Shown here in pieces: positions 37,301-52,300 of a stretch of 64,000 nucleotides of DNA. The notes beneath the pieces are model-generated. The model saw nothing but the letters and a program-made list of their open reading frames with translations. It searched no databases and was not told where the DNA came from. A program made the translations under genes and the position numbers. This DNA is from Liolophura sinensis (taxonomy: Eukaryota > Mollusca > Polyplacophora > Chitonida > Chitonidae). The stretch's first letter is position 1. Every line of letters begins with the position of its first letter. The DNA lies in NCBI RefSeq assembly GCF_032854445.1, contig NC_088303.1:24221265-24285264 (forward strand), written 5' to 3'.

Positions 37301-40300
37301 TGCTCGAGGAAAGCTACAGGAGATCAAACCAGACACTCCTGCCATTAGCTCCGTCAAATCACGCATGAATGCACTAGCCAGTCAGCGACATCAGTGGTCG
37401 GCAGAAAGTGGTGAGTGTACCTCTTTGCTTTTGTTTTCTTGTATTTGATTGGGTTTAACCCCACACTCACAAGAGCTTATTCACATTGACAGTCAGGTGA
37501 GTCTGGTTTAACAAAACTGGGCAATGCCCATAAAAAACCATCACCATTTGGCAGGTATCTGACAGACTTTCTGACCTAAAGCTACAGCCCTTGTGTATGT
37601 AGGGCTTTCACAGATGATTTTGGCACTGTCAGGTCTTTAAGGAGTGTATAGCTTTAATATTTCATTATGTAAATCATCTTCCAAAGTATGCTGAACTAAA
37701 ATGATCTGTATGTGTTATTTTGAGTGAATGAGTGAGTGCTTGGGGTTAAATGTCATACTTTACAATTTTTCAGTCATATGACTGAATCCTTAGGTGTTAT
37801 TTTGAAGTTCAGAACAGAGTTAACTAGGTTTGTTTAATGCCTGTGGTTTAATTTTTGGACATTTTGTCAGGGCATAACGATCACTGAGGTTGCTTGGACA
37901 TCAAGAGTCGTGAATTCACTTTGGTTTTGCTCAGACACAAAACTGTAAAAAATGGTTGTGACACATATGATGTCTTGAATCCTCTTGATGTCTTGGTCAA
38001 AGAATTCCTCAATGTTGCAATAATTGTCTCCCCAATTTAGTTGAATTTCTGTGGAGTTGAAAAAGTTACATGGCCAGAAAAAAAACATGTAAATTGGAAA
38101 AAAATAACATAAGTTTTAAAGTTTCAGTTATGTTTGTCATGAGATCTTTGATGAGTCATTCGCACAAGTTAGTAAAGGTTTTGTGTGCATGACTTATAGG
38201 AATACACATTTAGGTTGTGCACGCAAGATCTTTGTTCCTTTGTACGAGGTCTTTGTTAGTTCATGTGCAAGATATAGCAATTACCTTGTGCTCAAGATCT
38301 CATGCACGCAACATAATTGTGTATTTCTATCAGTCAATTATGTCTTAAGTGCAATTTATTTAGAAACATATCTGAAAGTTTCAAAAAGTTTTTATGTTTT
38401 TTTTTCTATTTACAATTTTGTTTCTAACCATATCTCTTTTACGGCCATGTATATTTCAGACTGTCTGATATAAATATCAGATTTTCAGGAGAGTCAGTTT
38501 CCATGTCTGCTTTAGAAAGTGGATCTTGCTGTCAGTGATACAATTCAAAAAAGTCAACCTATTTCAATCACCATGTTAAACGCACCTGTGTTCATATTGA
38601 ACAAAAATCTGATACAAATTAATGTCTTTAAGTTTTGTTAAAAAAAAAAAAGAGAAGTGAGAAATGCATTTCTAACCTTGTAAAGAGAAAAGCAAGGATG
38701 TGGTGAAGTTTTATTTGTGGCAGTAATATTTGAGTTCTCATGTCTCTGTTTTGCTCTGATCTATAACAGGTGAAGATTCTGACAACTGTCCCCCTCAGGC
38801 CAGACGGGCTTATGACCCACCTGCTGCAGAGGTGAGTTCTAACCCTCCGTCAAGGAAGAACCGGCTGGCTAATCTGGCACAGACCATCAACTGCTGGGAG
38901 GACGACCTCAGCCATCCTACAATCACGTAAGTTGGAAGATGTTCTGCCGTCTTAAATAGATACAATCCGGTTCTTTATGTAGTGGATGAAACCTTTTTTA
39001 ATGAGCTGAAATGGTATTAATGATGAAGCCTGGGCATCTCCACATAAATTTCAAATCTTAAAAAAGCTTTCGATTCTCATACTGGGATCTTTATCAAATG
39101 AATACAGTTTATTTCAAATATGAAAATGGTGAAATGTGTCGATACTAAGCAGCAAATAAGTTGTGGTGTTTGTTCATTGTCATTGTGCTGTGTGACATTG
39201 TCATTATATTGTGATGTCATAACTTGGTTATGGGTAAACACCACAACAGATTGTGCTGCTGGTACATGTATCTACACAGTCCATTGCATATTCTGTAATT
39301 TATTTGAAATACCTGTAAATGTTATTCACTGGATAAAGATCTCTGGCATGAGGATAGAAAGCTTGTATAACGTTTGAAATTTATATGGAGATGCCTTGAC
39401 TTCATTATTATCACTGAGCACACATTTTAATCTTGTACAAGTCTGAAGTAGGATATTTTTTTTTTCCTGTTGTTTCTGAGAGCCAATATTAAAATATTTT
39501 TTACAATGCATGTCATGTTTGGAGTGTTCGAAATGGTGGTGTTAGATTTTTACATGTGTGAACAGTTTTATGAGTAATGTACATATGAGTAATGTTATAT
39601 AATTTCCTTTTCAGGAAAGAAGAGCCTCAGAAACCAAGATGGAAACCACCCACTAAACCAACTGATGTGTCAGAAAATCAGGAGAATATCCCAAGGCAAA
39701 GAGACAGAGAGTTGAGTGGCCAGCGAAACAAGGGGAGAGCACCTAACCCTCCAAGTCAGGCTCCAGTCATGACCAAATACCAAGCTCCACGTGCTCCACC
39801 ATTACCAACCACAACAGCTTCCAGTGATAAATGGTCAAGTGCACAAGCAGGAAAATCACCTAGACCCCAGGAAGCTCCCAGCAAAACAACCAAGATGGTC
39901 TCCCCTGCCAAACCGGTTCGCTACGAGATTCGTCAAAGAGTAGATCAAGCTCCAATCAATGAGCAAGAGTTACGTCGTTCACCGACATCAGGAGAAGAAA
40001 CTGATGAACCAACAAAGAAACCTGTCATGGAACGCAGGGCTCAATGGGCACAGAAAACTACTGCCTCGCAAAAATCTGTTGATCCTATCCAACAACCCAT
40101 CTCAGCAAGGTTTGCCAAATGGGAGGAGAGAGTGTCCCAGACCCCAACAAAACCTGTGGTACCTCGAGCTCCAGCACCACAAACACCAAAGCAATCTGTT
40201 CTCCCACAGAAATTCTCATCAGCCAGTAAGGCAACTGTTGCACCATCACCATCAACAAAGTTCATTGGAGAAAAGATGTGCAGCTCCGAGACAAAGTCAA

Positions 40301-43300
40301 AACCACGAGAGAGGGAGTCCGTCGATCCTGCGAGCAAGCCAGTGTCTGAAAGAATGGCAAAGTGGCAGAAGAAGGTAGACGGAGACAAAATACAACCACA
40401 AGAAGACGAGCCGACTGCGTATTCTGTGACTGCACGCATGTCAGCCTGGGAACACTTGTCATCTTCCAATCAAGTCAGCCACGCCAAAAAAGTTGAACCT
40501 GGAAACTCTCCTGCTAAACCACCAACAAAAACGCCACCTTGTTCACCAGCGACCAAACCGAACACCTCAGCCATCAAGCCAGCAACTGCGAAAGCAACCA
40601 CAAACACAGGGGAAAAACAGACTCTAAAACCACAGAAAAGTTTCGCAGAAAGCATCTTAGAGAAAGCTAATGAAATTCGCTCTCCATCAGCCACCATGGA
40701 GAAACCGCCCCGTTCACGACCGCCAAGTGCCCCCAAGGCAAAGACACCCCAGAAAGTCACAGATGATCCAGTGGATGAACACATTCCTGAAACTAAGGTA
40801 CGTGTTTGAAAATGCTTCCAGTGTTGATTCAAGTTGCTGTTTTTTGGGGGTTTTTTGGTCATTTTAACAAACATAATTTGAGTAGCAAGAATGAACACAG
40901 GTAAACATTTGCTCAAGGCCACACTAAGACATGTGGCTGAAGTGATTTCAGGTAATATTCATTAGATCACTGCCGTTGAGAGCGACATGTATTGTGTTGT
41001 AATTAGGGGTCCACACACGTAGTCTTCCGGGACACTCATAGTTTTCGTTCGGATTATTATTATTAAACAGATTTTGTGAGCAATATATACCCTCGACCAG
41101 TTGGCCGATTGACTTGAAACTTTGCAGTAAAATTCACCAATACCTGAAGTTGTGTTTTTTTTTTTATGGAGGCCATATTGGATTTTAGATGAAATAGTTT
41201 TCTTGCTAAAAACCGCTTTGCAGTTCTACTTAAATATACTTTTGCTGTCTACGTGTACAAACTTCAGCCATCTTCATATACAATGAGGATTGGGTTTCCT
41301 CCAAAGATGTGGTTTTCAAGCAAGAAAGATGTGCTCTTTGAATTTATCTAAAAGGCATCTCGAGGAAACAGTAAAGAGATTTCCTAAAAGATTACACTTT
41401 TACTAACTGTCTATGAAAATTTCAATTTTAAGAAGGTGCTGTCACCAACGAATGCAAGTTGCGCAATGAAGACGATACACCAGCGTCTGATGGAGCAGAC
41501 GACTCACAGCACCCAGAGTCAGAGCATGGCCGAGCGTATGAGGCAGGAGAGGATGCAGGAGCTGACAAATATACAGAACCGCTGGCAGAACGGTATACTG
41601 AAGGAGGACAGCTCAGACACTGACCAACATGACCAAGCACAGGTATCACTTTTATACAGGGCTCAGAAATATGCTATTTACAACAAAAAACAGGGGATAT
41701 TCCACACTTCTTCGTGTTGATATTTCTGAAATCTAGAAGGATGTGAATCTAGTTGTTGTGCATTTCAAAATTTTCATTCAAACTTATCAATTTCTGCACA
41801 TTTTGCTAATTAAATGACAACTTAAACGTCCGAGTATTATTTCCTTTATCACATACAGGTCTCTGTGTTGTTGATAAACTGTTTATCTGAACAAATAATT
41901 TGAATATTTAATAGCTTTAATATACTTATTGATATCATCAACCTTTTGTAAAAAATATGAGTGGCTACTGTTTTATGTGCTCTTATGTGAACCCTGGTTA
42001 AACTAGAAGGTGGGGACATCTGTGGTCGAGTGGTTGGCATGCCAGCATGGTGCTATATTAAAATGTTGTAATCCATCTCATGGTTTAACAGCTGAGACTT
42101 TCATATTATGATAGAAACTGGCCAGGTACAATGTCGAGGATATACAGTGGGTTCTACTGACTTCTCAGTCTCCACTTTCCATAACTGCCATTATATCGTA
42201 ATATTACATTATTCTCAGAGTTCTGTTGACAGTGGCCGAGGTGAAGCCTCACACCAATGCAGGCGCTGTGAGTTCAAGTCCATCTCATGCTGGCTTCCTC
42301 TCCTACCTTAGGTTGAAAGGTCTGGCAACAACTGGGAGATGGTCGTGGGTTTTCCCCCGGGCTTCGTTCGGTTTCCTCCCACTTTAAATGCTGGCTGCCA
42401 TCATATAAGTGAAATATTCTTGAGTACAGCCTTAAACACCAGTTAAATAAATCAAACAGATATTGACCTTAGTGGTTTTGAGGTTTGTAAAGTAATATTT
42501 GATGACATTTGTTTGTCTCAAAATAATGCTGTAATATTGAGAAATGTGTATAAGGCAAATCTAATAACAAGGCATGTCTCATCCCAGGCTAACAAGGACC
42601 ACTCCCCACCCAAAATGCAGAGACTCTCTGATATTGCCAATTCAAAGGAGGCCAAGAAAGATGCTATCCGTGCAAGAGCCAGAGCAGGTATGCCCAACAA
42701 AAAACTCTGTTCTATTGATATTAAGAGTAGCTTAGACAGTGTACCCTTATCTTGAGATTGTCCTCACTACCATGAACAAAGGTTGGTGGTTTAGCCCAGG
42801 ATATGCAATTTCCTCTACCCATGGAATTGATTGCTATGGTATAGTGTTTCAAAAAAAGGATTTACAGAATTAACTTCAGCTGTCTTGGCTTTTAAAAGCT
42901 AACCACTGACTTATTTTTTCCGCTACATGTCCATTTTCCTTGTAAACAGTGAGAACAGGCAAAGCCCATATTTGTAAATGTTCTCTTTCTTAACTAAGCT
43001 GAGTATTAATTCCTGTGCTTAATACATAAAATGATGTCAAAAACAAAGGTTGTGTTTCTAAGCCAAAAAAAGAAAATTATGCCCAATTTTTTGTTTTCTT
43101 TTAACTTTCATTTTTAGGGTATTATTTACACCTGCTAATTACCCCAATATTTTATGCATATTTTTTGTATATTTTTCGTCCATTGTCAGTTTTTTTCCCC
43201 GTAAATTATGTTATCGTTATCTCCCTTGGAACCCGGCTAACACTCCCTGAAGTGACCCAAACCCAGTGAACTGTCGTTGCCATAGTAACAAACCCGTGCA

Positions 43301-46300
43301 TATTCTTTTCTGCTAAGATTTTTTGAGTTCAAGCAAACAACGCATTTATTTATAGATATTTCCCTACCTTCAGGGATAGTTTGTTGTGCCAGCATCAGTT
43401 TTTCTGAAAAGTGTGGGATGGTTTTGGGCATTAGCTTCTTCAAATTTCCACAATGTGATATTTCGACAGTAAAAAGAAAATGAAGCGATCCAACTTTTTC
43501 CCAAATAACTGAGTCGGAGTGCTCTTGCACTGTAGAACGTCTCCATGAAAGTCACAGATACTTGGTTCAAACTGATACAGTTGTACAACGCATGCTAAGT
43601 GACAGTCTCCCATGGTTTATAAATTTACATTGGTCTCTGTTCACTTGCATTGCACATGATTTGTTGTCGGCTGGCTGGTAACCCTGTATACATATGTGTA
43701 CAGTGTAAGCAAGGTGACATGCGATCAGACTCTGCATGGCTTCACTGGGCCGACTGAGTGCCCCCAATCCCCCTACCCCCACCCAGCACTCCTTATTCCC
43801 ACCCCCAACCTGCCTCTCACCCTATTCAGTCTGGTGCTCACGAGAGTTCCATTTAACAGCGAACAATGTTGTCGCCACCACTGCAAGCTACTTAATGTCA
43901 CCACTGGGGCTATAAGAAAACTGAACTTTGAAGCCATTTTTCCCCCAAAAACTTACAGGTCCTAAACTGCACATTAAGAAATAAAACTAAAGCGTTTCAT
44001 GTATCCTTTAAGGACAGGAATTCAGCTATAAATTTATTCTATATACATGCCCATATTTGTAACTCCAAAGTCCCTTTTTATGTCTATCTGTGTTACACAT
44101 GTACCTAATATGTCTGATTGGTACATGTATAAAGAATATTGTCCTGGTCTAGACAGGCATGGCTTGGCAACCTAACTAAGCTTTAACTGTGCACACACCT
44201 TTTGTGTCTCCTGCTGTGCACATTTGCTTTGAATTTTCTACTAATTTTTTTGTAAAATATTTATGATTGGAAAATTGAATTCAGAACTTTCTCAAGTCCT
44301 ATATTCAGGGAGGTCAATGTTGGTATTTTTATTTTTATATCTAAACTACCCAAAAAGTAAGTTTTGTCTGCTCAAACCAGCAACATACATCAAGGAACGT
44401 GTTACTTTAATGCTAATTTTCTTTTTACAAGTTTTGCGGTTGTTGTACATGTACCTGACTTTCCATTGATATGCATTTTCCATTTCCTTTATGATGGATA
44501 AAGATTATTCTGAAACCTCTGATCAACATAACTCATTGTTTTTGTCATAATTGAAATTATTTCATAGCAGAGGAAACTTTATTTTGTTTTACCTGGAAGA
44601 CCTAATTATTGATAATACCTACCTAGTGTATATTAACCAGAACATGTACTTTGTTCATCACCTTTGTTTATGTCTGAGGTCATTTGCTTGTGTTCTTTTC
44701 ACACATCTTGTTGCTGTTAACACTAAACACTTAATGATGAATTAACTGGCATGAACACTGCTGTGTCCCTTTTCTTTCTTTGTGCATTTATTTATTTTTG
44801 CTTAGTAATGCCAGTATTGGGAACAGTGATACGATAGATGGATAAAATCTGGCTGATCAGATGTTTCTCTTAGATGAAAAGTTGAGTTTAAAACTTCAAA
44901 AATGTGTTTTCTTATGTGATCAAACACAATTAAACTACACAACTTTAAGATGCAGAAAATATAAAAATTACACAAAGTTCAGATGAAATATTAGTCGTAA
45001 ATCTGGTATTCAATATTTTTTTTGATTTTTCTTAAGAAAGAAAAGACACTTGAAAATAATTTTTGTATGGTAGGTATTTGGGACCATCTTTTGGCATATA
45101 TTGTCTTTGTATAATAATGTTATAAATGAGGATGTAATGCATGTTTAATAGATATATATGCACTAGAATTTGGTCCTTTCAGCTAACAAATGTGTTCAAC
45201 CTCAATTTTTGATCATATTTATAAATGCATATGCTTGGATATTAACGACAAATTTATATTCAAGTAAATTTATTAGACATGCATCACGTCCTTATTTAGA
45301 ACATTATTATGCGATGAAGATAATTACCAAAAGGGCGCCCCTAATACCCAAATATTTTCAGATACTCTTTTTCTCTTGAAAAAAAAATTGTAAAGGATAT
45401 TAAAATCCATATTTGCAATTAAGTTTTCATGCTCTTTCATCAGATTTTGGCATCATTTTTTTGTTTTCTTCTCCTTTAACATTAGAATTTGAAATTTTAC
45501 TAAGCTAGTATAATTGATAGATGTCATAAGTCTGCATTTTATTACAGCCATAATATGTGTTAGTTTATCATGTAGATCAAAATTTTAACTCCTTTTGCCT
45601 TCACACCACACTGACATCTCCCTACTAACTAACTGTTTGCCTTGTTTGCATGATTAATTGGGTGTTATCGGTAGGTTTTGTTTTCTGTCCTCTCTTTCCG
45701 TGTTTCATCAGACTTTGAAGGCAAACTGGCTTCTATGGGTTTTGATGTATCTAATGAGAGCCATGGCTTAGCCAGTGTTTCCTTCCGTAAGTCTCGACGA
45801 AATGCTGTTGCAGAAAGTACCAGCAGTCAGGAGAGTCTTGAGGGTCGTCCCCACCCATCATCTGCAAGGAAGCCCACACCACCTGCCCCCAAAACACCCC
45901 AGTTCTCATTGCCCACCAAAGGCATTGAAAGGAAGCAGAACTGTACAGAGGGCAGTTTACTGCAAATTGTCCGCAAGGGGTCAAATGCGAAGTCTGCACC
46001 TCCGGTTCGGTCAAAATTTGATGACGGGTTTGATAGTGATGGTGGCGAGTCTACAACCAGTTCACGCCCAAAAAGCCAGTGCTCGATTGACTCAGACGTT
46101 CTGGACACACAGGATGAGACAGACCCAGGGGAATCAGCCCCTCACTATGGCAGCACAGGCACTTTAGATTCATTGGATGCTGACAGCAGTTTTGAGCGTT
46201 TCAAAGGGGACTTTGAAGAGCCTTTGGATGATGCTGATGTTAGCCTGAGTGCCTTTGTGCCGGCCTCTGTACGAAGACAAAGCGTCCTGCCAAACGCTGC

Positions 46301-49300
46301 AAATGAGGGTGCACTTGATCGCAAAAGCCTAACAAGCCAGAGCAGCGCTGAGGATCTACAACCTGTACGCCAACAGGGTGGTGATCGCTATGTCATCCAC
46401 CGCAGTGTTATAGATGTGAAGAAGCTCATGCAGAACGCTGGCAATGTCCACAGCACCACCAGTCTGAACAGTAATGTCAGTACTAACAGTGAATCCTCTG
46501 TTGGGGAGACCTACGAGTCCAGACGAAGATATTACGGAGAGTCTGAAGGAACAGAGACAGAGGACGACGATTGTCGTGAAGAGATGGGAGATTTCCTGGA
46601 TGAGGCCATTGATGATAAAGCACCAGTGGCTGCTCCGGTAAGTCTATCTTATAAATATTTTGAGAGAAATTTGTCAGGTCCTTTTGTAATCTGTTGAAAC
46701 AAAGAACCTGTGACTGCAATGTACAGCATTGCCTTTCAATCATGAGTTTTTTACATGTATTTTAATTCCTGTTACAGGCTTTTATTAAGAGCAGTTTTTG
46801 GGGGTTTATTTGAATAATAATCCAAGTTTGCAGTTACGTTCACAACATCTGTAAGTGTCTTGTGTGCCCAGAAGGCCTTCTGTGGGTATTTTGTTTTGAC
46901 ACAGACCTGTTGATTGGGCTTTGATAACAGTAAGTTGTTGATGATGCTCACATGACCATGAATGTTTTTTAACACCTGTTAAATACCACTTGTTTTCCCC
47001 CAATATACATGTAGTGTGCATTTCTGTACCTCACATGTGAGAAAGTATGTGAGTAACTTGCCAAAGGTGGATGGTTTATTCCGGCTGCTTTGGTTTCCTT
47101 CACCCATGAAACATGGGTGTAACTGAAAAATTCTATATATAACATTAAACAGTAATGTAACAGATTTAACACAGGGCTCTCATTTGTGTTTTAATTGTGC
47201 AGCGGAAGCGGAGAAGTCACATGATGGCAACCAACAATTCAAATAGTGCTACATCTGAAACAGACTGTCCTTTAGTGTACAGCATCAGCATGTATAGATC
47301 TAAAAGGTGAGATTGGCTACCTAATTCATCTGCTACACAGACTTTTTGGGGAACTTTGATGTGGAATGTCTAGTTGTTAAAAAACTTCTTCATCTATTCC
47401 AGTTTAATTTTAGTTGGGTACTTATGTAGTGCCCGTTTGGGTGCCATTTTCATCTGTGTACAGAAGTTTTTCTCCTGTGTAAAAGTGGCCTCCAGTTCTG
47501 AGATCACAAAACTGACTTAAACATAATTCTGACTTAGTCTTAATATATAATTCCTAAATTTGAAAGCTCCTTTTTTTTTCTTAAATTTTGTATTAAAGTG
47601 AAAATTCATAAAAGTACATGTACATGTAACTCATACATGTAGATCATAGTGAAATGACCATATGCTTTAATATGTAAAAACTCTTAAAACCTCATGAAAT
47701 TTTTAAATTAGGAAGTAAAAATTAGGTTATGCCCCAGCTGAACTAACTCAGCAGGGTTGGAATTAAGGTCCGATGATGGTAACCTGTTTACGGGTTGCCA
47801 CTTTTTCATGTGTTGTAACCCATTATATTATACCACCCATTCATTCAATACTAGTATATGTTATTGATTAGTTAGAGCTAACAGAATATTTTTCTGCAAA
47901 AGCCCATAATGTTGTTCATTGTGCCTTTCCCGTAAAAAATGTTTTACACAATGAATATACCTCATTGTAGAATAAATAATTCGTTTTGTTGAATAAAGTA
48001 CACTGTGACACATTTAAGAATAATTTTTGAATGGCAGACCCCTGTTGTGATGTTGAACTGCCACCTAGCCTACTTTCACTGGCGTGACTCGTGCTGCAAA
48101 CAGTGGATGTTGTTGTTGTCGATGTTTCTCATTTCTCAGACTTGACATGTCTTGTCACATTGAATTTTTGGACATAAGTTACGCCATCCACATAATTTAT
48201 GAGGGACTGCAGTGACTGTCCACTAATGCCTCAAGTCTCTGCCTCGCCGCGAAGCTTGGAAATATGTTTCAAACATACTCGGAGTCTAGTCAGTCGTTTG
48301 TCCTCAGTCGTTTCAGAAGTCCCATGAAAGAAATGTTTTTTTAGTGACAGACTCAGAAGTTGTCCCCTTACTTTTCGACATTTTCACGGGAGATCAACTT
48401 ATCATTTTACCCGACTTTCACTGGTTACATTGAAGTCTTTAGTATGGAGGCACGTTTAATACCCGAAATACTATGTAGATTGGATATGAGCGCGGACACT
48501 TGTCTTACAAAATGCTGACAGAATTTAAGTGCCGGAGTAAATCAACTTAAATACGTCTTGCAGTTCAGATTTTAAAGGCCTTTTCCCTGTGAGCTTAAAA
48601 TATTTGAATCTCAGCCTTAGCTTGTGGCGAACGGGCGACTGTTCCCCATAATAATCCCAACCCTGCTCAGCCTGAAGGTATTCATCTTGGCAGTTTGGGT
48701 TAAACATAAATAGGTAGCTGATATTAGTATTGTGCATGACAACTTCAATATTTCTAAGGCTGTACTCCATTTCCTCAAGGTATAACCGAGACACACGGCC
48801 ACCTCCCCGTATGGTGATCAAGCGTTCTCAAGCACCTCAGGAGGTCGTGGAAGAGGACTTTGACATGCCTGCTACTACCCAGTTCACTACCCAGGCTCAG
48901 AGGCAGACCATCCACGAAAAGATCAAGGTGGGTAAACTTTATTATGTCCAAGTTGATCAGGAATCAAACATTCTGTAGGACAGTTTCACCTAGTCTCTGA
49001 CTAAATGTAACAAAATTCAAACAGGACTTCACAGTTTTTAGTTTTACTACTTTTATAAATAGGGCCGTCTCACAGTAATGCTGACCACCATTGTGTTTAA
49101 GTGAAATATTATTGAGTACGGTGTAAAACACGTATGAAATAAATACATTTTTTAATAGGGACCAGCTTGAAGTAATTTTTTCAACCTCTGTATTAAAAGC
49201 CACTCAAAACAAATTATAATTGTGTTCTGTCCTTTTGATGAAACTTCAAGTACATGACAAATACATGTGCCTTACCTTTACAGGAACTGACAGAGCTGGC

Positions 49301-52300
49301 TAACCAGGAACTGAGTGTGATCAAGCAGACCAGCAATGCCCTCAACCAGTGCTGTATGGGCAACTCTAGCTTTGCTGGCTCTGCAGAACAGGCAGAATGT
49401 AATAGGCTTCTGCTCATTTCATGTGAGTAGTCATTTATATTTTGTAGCTTAAATGACGCTTTACCAAGCATTACCAATCATAATCCCAGTGTGGGGAGGA
49501 AAAGTATACATTACAGTGTATATGACTACATTTGGTGACGTACAGCATTTCAGAAAACACCACAGAAAAGGTCATGAAAGTGATTTTGTGTGATGAATAG
49601 ATCACAAAAACAAATAGATGGAAGTCCACATGCGGTTATGGGGAGGCGACATTGTGAGTGCTAGATACTTCCTCTGAATTCATTGGATGTGCCACAGCAA
49701 AAGATATTCTAGAGACCTCTTACATACAAAAATGCATGAAACTTTCGTGCAAAACTAGCATCTTTCCTGTTTGTACCTGATAATGATCACCATGGATTCT
49801 TCTGTTCATTGTCAGTGATATATAACAAGTGTTTGTAAATCGTGGACATGTTGTGGGGCCTTAGTTACAGTCAGGCTAAGCAGGTTATGATTCTTGTGTG
49901 GCCACTCGCACGATATATTGTTCATAAGATAGCTTGTCTTCCGTCCTCCCCTCCCCCCTCAGATGTATATACATTTATCTAAATGTTGCATGGGAGAAGT
50001 TTGTCTGTAATTTACCAAAGGTCAATGGTTTAATATGAGCAGTCCAGTTTGCTCTAGTCTTAATTACCATACATTATTGGAAAATATATAGGTGGCAGAA
50101 TCATCCGACCGCTGTCACATAACCTCAGTGCCTCGGACAGAAGACCCAACTTTACATAACTGGACACAAATCACGGAAAAATAGTCCAATTTCAACCAAA
50201 TGACGTTAGTTCAGACGTTGACACATTAAGTTTTACACTGGTGTATAGATCGGCCCACAAATGTGCATTCATTTGTCTACACGAAGCCGGAAAGCCGTAA
50301 TACCTTGATTGGCTACGGTCTATGGGATTTATGCGGCATTCCCTGTTTTTTACACCATAAATGCACAGCTGTCAGTTCAGTCTGCCCCCATCACTTGTAA
50401 TCCATCAGCTTTGCTCTGAATGGTCATCGATTTGCTTTAATAAAACCAGTCACAGGTAAGCTTGTATCGCCCTGACAGATGCGATTTTTTGCGAAGTAAA
50501 AAAAACAGGGAGTGCATCATAACTGCCGTAAACCGTATCCAATCAAGGTATTTCAAAGTTTTTTTATAAAAAGAACATTTCACTTGGTCAATTATGTCCA
50601 GTTATGTAAAGTTGAGTCTTCTATGTACCTTGTTACATGTATATATATAAGGTATAAACAACATTTGGACGATTCTGCCACCTATGGGCCATGCCAAGGG
50701 CTTTATTTAATATAACTGGTGTTAAATGTATTAATGTTACTTGCTTAGGCCTTGTTTTTCAGTAAAAATGGAACATAGTCTGTGTATTGTTATATTGTGT
50801 CATGGTTAGCATGATTATTTAAATATTGCAGCTTTGGTAGAGCAGACAGGAACCATAGGCATATGATTTATTCAGTATGATGTTTAACACTGATCAAATT
50901 AAGTGGTTTGATTGAAATAATGCTGAAGGCTTAGAGAAACCATAACACAACAAAACCAACTTGCTTGTTTCATCAACTTTCACTAACATTCCCACAAAAC
51001 ATGTATTCAACAGTTTAAATTTTACCATGAAACATCCAGGAATTTTAGCAATAATGGGCTCGAAAATCAAGGAATATCATTGAATTTTAAAACCTCATTT
51101 CTGTATGAACCCTGATAAGAAACCTTCTGAGAGAACCATAGGGTGTAGAGAAATAATCTGCACAGTTTTGTGAAGCTTGCATCATTCTTGACTCAAACAA
51201 ATCAGTTTTGATGTCATTTTCCTAATAACTGTGTGCGTAAATTTCACTGAAAAATGTGCTTTAGAGGTCGAAAAGGTTTATTTACAGCAAGTAAAATAAT
51301 CTGAAACAAGACTACAACCAGGTGTCAGCAATGTTATGTTGAACATAAGACACTGGACCTACATTGTAATAAGCAATTTTTTGTGTGTTCATTATTTTTT
51401 CATTTGTAGTTTAGATCTGAATTTTGTGTTTCACATTTAGGTGTGCATTTCGTGTTACACAATTAATTTGATTGTAAAATAGCATTATCTTACCAGCTAA
51501 CAAAATCTCATTGCGTTGACTAAGATTGCCATTGTGTTGACAGCTCAGAGAAGGATGGCGTACATGTCTGAGATCCAGCGACTGAAGGATGAGAGGAGAG
51601 TAGAGGAAGGATCCGGGGGACCCAAGGGCTCTCTTACCATCAGCGAGATTAGGCTGCCTCTGAAGAGAGAGTTTGTCACTAAGCTGGGCACTTCAGCCGG
51701 TCAGTTCACACTTCTAGTCACTAGTTGTTAAACATAAGCACCCTGATCAGTAATATCAAGCTGCCTGTGAAGAGATTTTGTCACCAAGCTGGGTGCCTCT
51801 GCTGGCCAGTTCACACCTCTAACTACTAGTTGTTATACACAAACACTGATCAGTGATATCAAGCTGCCTGTGAAGAGAGGGTTTGTCACCAAGCTGGGCG
51901 CCTCAGCCGGTCAGCACACACCTCTAACTACTAGTTGTTATACTCAAGCACTGATCAGTGATATCAAGCTGCCTGTGAAGAGAGAGTTTGTCACCAAGCT
52001 GGGCGCCTCAGCCGGTCAGTTCACACCTCTAACTACTAGTTGTTATACTCAAACACTGATCAGTGATATCAAGCTGCCTGTGAAGAGAGAGTTTGTCACC
52101 AAGCTGGGCACCTCAGTCAGTCAGCTCACACCGCTAACTAGTTTTTTTATACAAACACTGATCAGTGAGATTAATCTGTCTGTGAAGAGAGAGATTGTCA
52201 CCAAGCTGGGCACCTCTGTCGTCCAGTTTACACCTCTAGTTTACCAGTGCAGTAGAGTCGCTGAGGTGTTCTTGAGACATCTGGAATGTTGGTTTTATAC

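Noticed and set aside
39959-40469. Frames of 139 and 142 codons overlapping ANLN exon 5
   Set aside because: Shadows of the true coding frame on the same and opposite strand.
51746-52250. Extra copies of ANLN exon 12 end as alternative cassette exons
   Set aside because: Inserted after exon 12 (phase 1), a unit starting after the nearest AG would read into a stop; acceptors lack a pyrimidine tract.
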